This document shows, piece after piece, positions 12,001-24,000 of a DNA stretch of 64,000 nt (positions within the stretch are counted from its first letter, which is position 1; each line of letters opens with the position of its first letter). The stretch covers positions 54,055 through 118,054 of the forward strand of contig JAGVSM010002367.1 in assembly GCA_022494885.1 (NCBI GenBank), given 5' to 3'. Made by a program: the position numbers and the translations under genes. The notes beneath the pieces were generated by a model, which made no database searches, was not told the origin of the DNA, and saw only the letters and a list, made by a program, of their open reading frames with translations. Origin of the DNA: Micrasema longulum. Taxonomy: Eukaryota; Arthropoda; Insecta; Trichoptera; Brachycentridae.

Positions 12001-15000
12001 GGCCTTCCAACACTTCTTTTGTTTGCTCAGTCTCCATTTTATTATTTTGGGTGTCCACCAGCCATCATTTAGCCTCGCGGAATATCCTGCACACTGCCAT
12101 TTTAACTTTGCTGCATGATCCACGACTCCGGTTAGGTGCTTTATTACTTAATTTATTATTCTGTCTCTTAGACATACGCCGAGCATCTGTCTTTCCATGG
12201 ATCATTGCGTGCATTTTAGTTTCTGGCTACTTTTCTGTGTTACAGACATGGTTTCTAGTCCGTATGTCGTCACTGGCAATATACACAATTCACAGACTTG
12301 TCTTTTTAGGCATACAGGGACTTGTTTATTTTCAAAAACATAATTTTTTCTTGCCGAAAACAGCCCCTCTTAGCCCTGTTCTTTTTGGCACCTTCGCTGT
12401 GTGTTTATCTTTACCGAGTTTGACATTGTGTCCTAGATATATATCTTCTTACCTAATACTAAGTAATAATAACCGTTTTCAGGTGATTCGGATTCTGAGC
12501 CCAACGGGGGCTTCTTCGGGATGAGCAAGGTGATGAGTTACCACCTGCGCATCATACACAACGTGAGGCTCCACATATGTGAGCTTTGTGGAGAGATCTT
12601 CCGTAGGCGGGGAGAATTCACGCAGCACATGGGTAAACTACATTATAATTTAATTTTAAAAATAAATATTTGCGTTCTTATGATATACCCAAATATTTCA
12701 TTTTAAGGGCCATTTTCAACGAGTTGAGAATAACTCACTATTAGAAAATGGGAATCAAGTTGGGGTAGATTATTATTATGGATGACTTATATAGCGCCAT
12801 TTTCGTAACAAAATACCTCAAGGGCGCTTTACATAGTGATTCTTTTAAATTTATAATTTAATTAAAATAATTTGTTTATAAATTTGTATAAACCACTTAA
12901 TTTTTTTTTTTAATTACACTTCGACCAGTTTCGAGGTTACTACCTCATCGTCAGGAATTTAACTAACTTATAATTACACGCGTTGCTATTTTTTTTGCTG
13001 TCTTTTTGCTGTCACATGCTACAGATTTATTCAAACGATTTAGAGAACAAGTGGGTTTTAAGTTTTTTCCGAAACATCACTTCACTTTCACAGCCTCGCA
13101 CCTCTGCTGGGAGAGCATTCCATGCCATAGGGCCTGCGACCGCAAATGCGCGTTCACTAAATTTAGTGCGCTGTTTGCGTAGAGGTATAATAACTTTTCC
13201 TCTCGCCGTAGACGAAGCTGATCTAAGCGTGAGACGCCTGTCAGCTAGTTCACCTGGAATGCATAGTTCCCTTAGATATTCCGGAGCAGAGTTGTGCAGT
13301 GACTTATACATAAGCCAACAGAGTTTGTATTCGACCCTCTGTGGAAAACGTAGCCAGTGTAGTTCGCGAAGTAGTGGAGTGATATGACTGAACTTAGAGA
13401 TTCCGAAAATAAGTCTCGCTGCGGCATTTAATACAACCTGTAGGCGAGACAAGTGCATTTTGAACATTTTGTACATATTTAATGTTCTTGCACAAGAATG
13501 TCCCCAAGCGGTGATCCCGTATCTTATTATGGATTCTCCCAGAGACAAATATACTAATCTAAGTTTTAATCAATCATATGATTTCCTCATTTGTCTCGCT
13601 GCGGCATTCAATACAGATTGTAGGCGAGTCATTTTGTTCATTGGTAGACCTGCATAGATACCATTACAATAATCGACTCTAGACACTACAAACGCATTTA
13701 TTAATTGATGAGTGGGATTCGAACCATGGACCTTTGACCCGTGAGTCCGAGACACTAGCCACAGGACTACAACCTGATTCATCGATATCATCAGTGATAC
13801 TGCAATACACGGCATAACTAGCTAAAGATGTTAACTCTTTTTTCTATGAAATATTTTTTTGCACACTAATAATAAGTAATATTTTTATGTTTTTTTTATT
13901 TTTTTATTTTCTTTTTTAATTACTAAAATATAAAAAAGTACCTCCTAATCTTTTACAGAACATTTTCTCTTCTCTTTCTTATATTATTAAAAAATATTAT
14001 ACCTGTCTGTCTACCTCTTATATATATTGTATAAAAACAAAAAATATATAATAATACATTTTTAAAAAGTAACTTGGCTAATATTCACAACTGAACCGTT
14101 TTTACTCTCCTTTGAAAAAAAGTCAGTTTGGAATTTATGAGTTTTACGTCGTACGTTTTATGATTAGTTGGTGAACGATGGCAATTGTTTATTTTCCTAG
14201 ATGAGCACATGACACAGGAGCCCTGCGAACACAAGTGCCTGTCCTGCGACAAGACGTTCGAGTCCCTCCGCCAGTATCGCACGCACATGAAGGTCAACCA
14301 CATGCAGTACGTCAAGCATCACACGTGCCACATATGCAGTCGCAAGTTCGGGTAAAACTCTCACGGTGTACCTAACAGAACAATACCACACACAGCATTC
14401 CAAAACGAGACAAGGACAATCGAGACTAATAACTCTCAGACAAACTTTTCGAAAGATGTAAAAAATCAACAGTATTTTGAGTTTGTCCAAATTTTTGTAG
14501 ACAAGGACTGGATTCAACTCCCTGGGGAGCTGTTTATATTAACATATTACAACAGAGATGAAGAACATTTAAGAGAAGGTAATATAGAAGTCCAGGCATC
14601 TACAGGGCTTATGACCTGTCAATGGCTGGTTTAAGTGGCCACTTTACACCCTGTGTAACATTCACCATTCTGCCTATATTTGAACATCTATTCCTTCAAT
14701 TCTTTCATCTGTTGATGTTTGTGAAGTTAAAGAGCTGAAACCTTTATTTAAATTTAAATTTATATTAAATTGAACAAACTAAACAATTAAAAACAACTAC
14801 TGCACAACATCATTATACTTACAGAGGAATATTTTTCTTTAATGAAATGAACAAAGATAATTAAAAGTACAGTCAGGAATACAATATATTTAAGAAAGAA
14901 GTAAAAAATTACATCTATAATTCTTCTTTATGTAACACTGATTGAAAACATCATTAATTTTTTTTTGTAATTTATTTATGTTATTCTTAAAATATTATTG

Positions 15001-18000
15001 ATTAAAATAAAATAAACTATTGTAAGACGTCACTCCCCATTATGTACCCAAGAATTGTTTATTTCTTTTACGTAATGGGAAACGTTAATGTAAATATATG
15101 TATTTGATTAATGTAAAAAATTGTATTTAGTTGTAATATTGTATTTTAATTTGTTATTAATAAACAAAAAATATATATATATACATAACTAAACTCTTTA
15201 AACAAGAATCCTTAAGCCACGGATGTAATTGTAGACGAAGAAAACTTGAAATGTAAGAAAAAAATGTAGAAAACATGTACACAATATGATAAAGACGTTA
15301 ATGTTTATAAATCGTTAGTGTGTTGTAGTGTAGTCATGTTTCAACAAACAGTGGAAAAAAGAAGACTATTTATTTAATGGCATTGTTTTATACTTTATTC
15401 TTAACAAAATATGTGACAAATAGTGAACAATGGAAACTTACAAAAATAGTGCGTCTGTAACCTGAAAATCATAAAATTTTATATGAATCCTCTAAAACCG
15501 TTTAAGAATGCATCAGTTTTTGACGCGAAAGTACCTAAATTTCGCTATTTAGAACACTACACCCATAATTAATAAATTACAACAGTGCTACTAAAAGTGA
15601 ACTGACATTTATTGATAAATACATCATATTTCAAATATCTGCCTTCTAATAATATACAAAATGATAAATCAAACCGCTCATACACCAGTTTGTGTAATAT
15701 TCATGTAAAGAAGTGAATTTGAACAGGAATGTTGCGTCTCATAAAACGAAATAATACGGACCAAAATGGACACCAAGTCGTTGGAACGAAAGGCATAATA
15801 GTACTACACACGTGCGTTTCCAGAAACTATCTACCAGCCAGCAGGCCACATGGCGACGATATCTACCTACTGTCTACAAAAGCTTCTCTTCAGACATCTA
15901 TCTGCCTTTGTTACACGGAGTTGAAACAGTGTTTGATTTATTTAGTTTTTTATTGCTTACTTCTTGGCATGAACACTTGACCAATTTACTACTATACTCT
16001 ATTTTTTATAAATTTATTGATATTGTTTTAACTTTGCTGGAATTCCTCTCGTCCACGCGCTTTGTAGCTGCACGATGATTGGTTATCTAGCTTTCATATA
16101 TCAACTTTAAAATACCTAAATCTTGTAAACGGGATCTAGAATTCCAATCGTCTATGCGCTTAGTAGCTGCAAGGCGTGTTGTAATCTTACTTCTTTTTGC
16201 TATTCATTTTATTATTATTTTTTAATTGACTAAATTTATTTGTCAAATTTTAAAATGTATAAATGGGGGCTAAATTTCTAGCTGTCTATGCGCTCTGTAG
16301 CTGCAAAACGTCCTGTAATCTAGCTTCTATCTGTTATAATTTTTGATTGATCTTAATTGAAAACGAGGAACTAGAATCCCAACCGTCCATGCGCTCTGTA
16401 GCTGCAAGATGTACCTGGGATATTTATTAATTGTACTGCGCCCTTGAGGTGATTTTCACAAAAAAGGCGCTATATAAATTATCAAACTATATATAATATC
16501 AGAATAATAAGAGACAAGAACAGTCAAGACTAATAAACCGGGGTTCTGAAATTATACAACTAACTACCAGACAAAACTAAACAAAAGACTCAGACAACCT
16601 TTACAAAAAATTTCAAATAAAAAACATTGTGCAACAGAGATGAAGAATATTTTAGATAAGGTAATATGGAAGTCTAGGTATTCAAAAACTTATAACCTGT
16701 TATTGGCTGGTTTAAGTGGACACTACACGCTGCAACATTCACCATTCTGCCTAAGTTTAAACATCCACATTTCGTCAATCTCTTTTGTATTTCCAGGTCA
16801 AAGAAGCTTCTGGAAGAGCACAACAATACTCACATCGGGGTCCGGCCGTACAACTGCGAAGTGTGCGGCAAATCCTTTGCCTCCAAATATACATATCAAT
16901 CACATCTTAAAACACACATGGTACGTAATTCAAATCTCGCAAAACCGTAATGTACCGGTGAAATTAACGTCGACTCCAATATTAGTTAGTCTCATAAAAC
17001 TTTTTGTGGAAATTAGTCCGCCTTGTGCTGGGTTAGCGCTTCTGCCTGCCTCGCCCAGGTCCTGGGTTCGATTCCCGACAAGGTCTTTAAAAGACTGCTA
17101 AAAAATCACTCTGCAAACGGCGCTATAATGTCGTAAAAACAAGATATTTTCAAATAACGCAACAACAAACCATCACGCCGTTTACGCCAGGTAGGCAGAG
17201 AGGATAGAACGCCACATCACTCTATCTTTGCATACAGATCTCGCTTCCCCTACATTCATCGACTTCTCATGCACGCACGCCGATTATTCCTGCTCTTGAC
17301 ATGTGCATCTTCAAGTATTTGATAAACTCGATTGTGCCATGTCTTTCTCGGTCTTCCTCGTTTTCCGCATCCATCAACATTCGCATCGTGGATCCTTTTA
17401 GCCGTTCTTTTGCTGTCCATTCGCTCTACATGTCCAAACCAACGCAGGACCCCTTTCTCGACTCTGTCGATAATGCATGTCTCAGCCTTACACACTTCAT
17501 GGATCTCGACATTTGTGCACCTATCATACATCGTTTTACCACACATTCGCCTGAGGGGTCGCATTTCGACAGCATTCAACCTACTTTCATCATCATTTTT
17601 CCAATTCCATACTTACATACATTAGAGTTGGCACTAAAACTCCGTTGTGAACTGCTAGTTTAGCCTCAAGATCAATTGCTGTGCTGATCAATGCTAAAAA
17701 TAGCCAGACCGCTTTCATACGAAAAACTATAATAGTCACCTTCTAAAAATAGTATCGATCACAAAAACGGCATTTCTCAATTTGCAGAGAACAAAATTCA
17801 AATACATTATTAGATTTTTGTTTGTATTACAAAAAAACCATTGTATTCCTTGTTAATCATTTGTCAAAGTCAAAAAAGTTCCAACTGCTGTGCAGATTTG
17901 ATCATTCACTCTTTTCATAAAAATGCCATTATCTCAGTTCCAGTTTTCTATGGCCGGATGTTTTCTGCATAACTACGTTCAATTAAGCGCCCGTTGGCAC

Positions 18001-21000
18001 TCTGAGGTTAATTTCGAATTGATGTCGACAGAGTTCAGTGCTTTTAGAGCAGCCTGACTGTCTGAGAGAATATAAATTCTTTCAACAATATTTAGAGTTT
18101 GTCCAAATTTTTGGAGACAAGGACTGGATTCAACTCCCTGGGGAGCTGTTTATATTAACATATTACAACAGAGATGAATAACATTTTAGAGAAGGTATTA
18201 TAGAAGTCTAGGCATCTACAGGGCTTATGATCTGTCAATGGCTGGTTTAAGTGGCCCCTTTACACACTGTGTAACATTCACCATTCTGCTTACATTTGAA
18301 CATCTAAACATCAACAGATGAAAGAATTGAAGGAATATAGATGTTCAAATATAGGATGAATGGTGAATGTTTAAATTATGTAAAGTGGCCACTTAAACCA
18401 GCCATTGACAGGTCATAAGCCCTGTAGATGCCTAGACTTCCATATTACCTTCTCTTAAATGTTCTTCATCTCTGTTGTAATATGTTAATATAAACAGCTC
18501 CCCAGGGAGTTGAATCCAGTCCTTGTCTACAAAAATTTGGACAAACTCTAAATATTGTTGATAAATTACCTGGTCCATGAAGAAGTATAGAAATTGAAAA
18601 AATAACATTTTCAGGCGTTGCCTAGTATATAGGTGAAATAATTCAATTAGATGAATCTCACCCGCATAATCAACAGATGAAAGAATTGAAGGAATATAGA
18701 TGTTCAAATAAAGGCAGAATGGTGAATGTTACACAGTGTGTAAAGTGGCCACTTAAACCAGCCATTGACAGGTCATAAGCCCTGTAGATGCCTAGACTTC
18801 TATATTACCTTTTCTTAAATGTTCTTCATCTCTGTTGTAATATGTTAATAAATTCTTTTGTTTTTGTATTGTCTGCGCAAATTTTCATGTGCGCAGACGC
18901 ATGGATGGGATAGAGTTCCATTCGGAAGACAGTGGAATAGAGCCCTAGGCTAACGGAGAACAAACTGTCATACTTAAAAAAATATGAAAATCTGCCTTAA
19001 CTGTCAATAGATTCTATCTGCCTTTAGTGATTAATGCTTGTTGAGATTTAAGGCTGTCTAGTAAAACGAACACAAAATTAGAAAATCATATGATTATGCC
19101 ATTTTAAAACTAATGTTCTTTTTTTATCGTGCAATAATAAAAAAATAAAAAAAACATTGATTAGATAAGAACAATATTTTTTAATGTATTTCTGTTAAAA
19201 AATATACAAAAGTTGTATGTTTCGTGTAAAAACAACATTAAATTTTAATTAGTATGAATGTATTATTGTTTTATGTTTTTTCTTTATATATCCTATGTTT
19301 TTCTTTTTCATGTACTCGTATTTAAAATTATATAAAGTCTTATAAATAAACAACTATAACAGTGTAAGTCACTCTCCAAGCACAAGAGTTTGTCTCTTAT
19401 TTTGGAGAGTTGCAGTGATAACATTTACTAGATGTGTAAAAGTAGATATGTTTAGAATTTTACAAAAACATGTACTTTTTATGAAATTTAAGAATTATTT
19501 TTTTTTTTTTTTTTAATGTAACTAAAGTATAATTACTTTTAGACTGGCAGATTACGCCATTTCAAATTTAGACTGAACATATCTGGGATCTCAATAAAGA
19601 CTAAGTATCGAACTAAAATTTGTTGTAATAATTGAACATGAAAGTGGCTGAAGCCAAATTTTAATGTTTTGATTTTGAAAAAAAATACAAGCATTTTAAA
19701 TCACATACAATTTTGTGACATTTTTCTTTATTTCTACGTAAAATTATGCCTTCGGTAATACTTAAAAAAAATATAATTTATTGAAATGTTTTAGTTGAAA
19801 CCTTTTTTTGTTGAATTGTATTCTTTTTTTTAAAAAAAAAAGAAGATAATTCTGGTTGTAATATTTAATTTAAAACAGCATCTTATTTACGTTTTTACGA
19901 CCTTCAGACCTGCCCTTATCGTTTACCGTTTATTTATAATTTTGCGTTCGTTTTACCAGACTACAGCCTTAACTCGTGACGTAATTTTCCTTTGCTTTTT
20001 GTCTTCAGGATCGACCGCGGCCATACACTTGTGCGCAGTGTGGAAAATCATTCTTCACGATGCAGAATCTTACTCAGCATGAAAAGACACATCTTGGGAT
20101 CAAGGATTTTGTCTGCAATATTTGTGGTAAGAATAACCCATAATTCTATTATTTTTTACATTCAAAATTGGTTCATTTTAAAGTATTTTATAGCTTCTAC
20201 TACTGTCACCCCATTTCCCTTCGGGAGAGGATAGACTGCCACTATTAAACTAAGCAAAAATTTTTTTTTTGAATTTTTGTGTATCGTATTATCAGCGATA
20301 TGATTTTTTAGTCTTGTGTTTCTGAAATAACTCCACATGTGACATCAGAGATTCTCTTCCGCTTATTCGCGATCAGTTCTGCCCATTAGTCCATTCACAG
20401 AAAGCACACTGGATCATAACTTTCTTATCATTGGTTCATTCGTATGAACCAGTGACGTCGTTCAAAGTAGTTCTTTTTTATTAAAATAATTTTTATATTT
20501 TTTTACAATTTAATGCTTTAATTTTTACCGCTCGCAAGAAAACATTTATTGTATCCAATTTCCTGTAAGGCTGAAGTTCCTCGTTGCAATATATAAATTA
20601 ATTATTTGAATGGACAGCAATCGAATTACAGCCGAACGTAATCTGACACACCCGACCGCAGACTGTTGTAATATTTTGATCCTAATTATTTGATGTCCCG
20701 GCATCCGTGCGTAGTGTCGCTTTGCAATAATCTGTTTGTATTCTAGGTAAGGCGTTCGGCACCCAACACAATTTGGAGGTACACGGCGTCGTGCATACCG
20801 GCTACAAGCCGTTTGTGTGTAGGACGTGCGACAAAGCATTCGCGCGCAGGGCTGAGATTCGAGACCACGAGAGAACTCACACAGGTTTAAATAATTTATT
20901 TTAAAAGTTTTTAACTGTTTCGAAGTTATAAAATTTATTTTTAAAGCACTAACTTTGTGGATTATTAATTATAATAAAATTAATTTAAAAAACCTTGTTT

Positions 21001-24000
21001 TTAACTACTTTTTTTATTCTTCCGACCGCCCTATGCACCATTAGGTGCGGAAAGGGAATGTCGATGACGATGATCAGTGCTATGATTTTTAAGTTTTTAA
21101 TTTTTAAATCACTTCACATGTGACGTCACAAATTCTCTTCGGTGAGTTCTGCAGATTGGTGAATTGACTTTCCGAAAACCGGAAATCTATCACGACACTC
21201 TGGTTTATTCGCAAGAACTAGTGACGTCATTGAAAGTACATAGTTTTTTTTATTTTTTTTATTAATAAATTTCATAAAGAGTACATGTTTTTGTAAAATT
21301 CTAAACATATCTACTTATACACATCTAGTAAATATTATCACTGTAACTCTCCAAAAAAAGAGACTAACTCTTGTGCTTGGAGAGTGACTTACACTGTTTT
21401 AGTTTTTTATTTATAGTAGTTTATATAATTTTAAATACGAGTACACGAGAAAGAAAAATAAAAACATTGGATATATAAAGCAAAAACATAAAACAATAAT
21501 ACATTCATACTAATTAAGATTTCATGTTGTTTTTACACGTGTTCAAAATATTTCTTTAGACCAACTTTAAATTTATTTATTGATGTATTGTTTTTAATAG
21601 TTTTTAGTTCATTGGGAAGATTATTATAATTTTTTACACCTTTGAAGACAAAGCTATTTTATTTATTTATTTTATTAGGTAAACAAACAGTATGTTCACA
21701 TATATTGCCAATTTCTTTGTATATTAGTGTAAGAAACTCACGCACACACCCAAAAAATTGTTTACACTTAATACAATAATTTAAATTATGTTCAATATAA
21801 TAAATGTAAAAGAAACGAAATGAAACAATATTTATATAATAATAATGTTAAATGTCTGCTTCTCTCAAAATTTCTATAGTTTTTGACCTAAATTTACATA
21901 CATTGTCACAAAAAATATCAGCCTCGGTAAATATATTGTTATATTGGTCGCATATTCTAGGTAATGTAGATTGTTTAATATAGTTTGTTGACGCGTTTTC
22001 AGTGTAAAACAAAAGATTTTCTCTTGTCGGTCTAGATGGCACATGGAATGGAAGTCTTTCTAGTAGTTTTGGAGAATCAATTTTATTATTTATTAATTTG
22101 AATAAAAATAACTGGTCCAACATTATTCTTCGATTTTTAAGAGAGTTTATTCCATGGCATTGCATTCTTTCAGCATGATTAGAAAAGTTAATGTTTAACC
22201 GGTAGTCGACCTGCTTAAAAAAAAATTGTTGGACCCTTTTGACCACGACTTGTGTGGAATTTAGGAATTTTAATATTATGTTGGTATCTGAGTTTGTTTT
22301 TATTCAATTCTTGGCCATATAATTTGATGCTCTAATTTTTACAGCGCTTAAGATTTTTTTTTTATGTGCAATCTCCCGTAGCACTGAAATTCCTAATCAG
22401 AGGTATTTGATTTTAGGTGAGCGACCGTACAGGTGTGACCTGTGCGGCTCCACATTCTCCCAGCGCAGCAACCTGCAGTCGCACAAGAGGGCCACCCACT
22501 TTGACGACAAACGCTACAAGTGCAGAAACTGCGACAAGAGATTCAAACGGCGAAGGTATTGTATATTTGTATTGCTGTGATAATATAGAAAGTAAAAAAT
22601 TGTTAAATCACCCACTCAACTGAGCAGCTGTGCTGCTTATTTATTTATTAACGGACATTGTCCATGCATACAATTTATAGGGTTTAAATATTAGAATAAA
22701 AGAATAGTTTAACACATTAAAAAAATAAGAAAAGAAACATTGACAAACATAATGGCCATCGAGACAAGATCTGGACTATTTATTTAGTGCTCGTTTAAAT
22801 CGTTGCAAACTTGAACCAAAAATTCTACATAAACCTAGTAATTATAGTGCACGAATAATAAAAGAGGCAATTGAAATACACAGACATCCAAATAATATAA
22901 ACAAAGACGACGGGCTTAAATTAAATTCAACATGGTTCCCAGCACTACATATGACAAAAACAAATAGAAATGTGCCTACTGCCGACTGCGACACGGTACA
23001 AATTACTAGTACATAAACACATATATTTCTCTATAAAACACACAGTTTTCCCTGAAGATGGCTCCTGCAATGGTAGCCGAAACGTCGGATCAAATCCAAC
23101 ATACACGGTATCACCCAAAAAAGATACATAATATTGATAACAGTGACCGTGAAAACCTTCGCACCTATTTAAACCAAAAAGACTAGATCTTGTCTTGAGT
23201 TAACAATACGACAAATACGGGTCATTGGAGAATTAAGGCCATAGTTTGTTCTATGCTGATGGATGAACAATACTTCATTGTTTCTCAGCCAACGAGTCTG
23301 AATATTGAATTTTACTTGTCCTAGTAATGATGGAACATCGATTATACCATTTAGTATGCTGAACATATATATGGAGCCAATATTAGTTCTACGCTTTTGA
23401 AGACTAGAAATATTTAACATGGACTCTATATCAGCATAAGAATAGTTACCTCTCTCTAGTCCAAGCATCCACGCTACTTTTTGAAGCAAGCGATTAAATG
23501 CCGGCATTCGACTGAATGACTAGGCCGTTCGTTGAATGAGCATTTAACGGAAGGGTTGAACGTCGCTTAGCCTCTTTAATGTTAATGCAACGATAATTAT
23601 TGTTTTATTTTATTATGTGAGGTTAGGTTAGGTTAGGATAGGTTGAGTTAAGTTTAATTATTTATTTATATAATTTATTAATTTATTTAATTATTACCGA
23701 AGGCATAATTTTAAGTAGAAATAAAGGAAAATGTCACAAAAATGTATGTGATTTAAAATGCTTGTATTTTTTTTCAAAAACAAATTAAAATTTGGCTGCG
23801 GCCACTTTTATGTTAAATTTATTATCTTCAAATAATTATAACAAATTTTTGTTCAATACGTCTTTATAAGATTATAGATCCCAGATACCCAAGTTTAGTC
23901 TAGACTTGAAATGGCGTAATCTGCCGGTCTAAAAGTAATTATATTTTAGTTACCTAAAACTTTTAAGTATATTTTTTAACAGAAATACCTTTAAAAAATA

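Noticed and set aside
11793..12524. 243-codon plus-strand frame overlapping exon 5 and intron 5
   Set aside because: It is antisense to a decayed RTE-like LINE tail and crosses the well-supported exon 5 donor and exon 6 acceptor.
23620..23645. Telomeric TTAGG repeat as a chromosome end
   Set aside because: Only three to four units, embedded in an intron between two coding exons.
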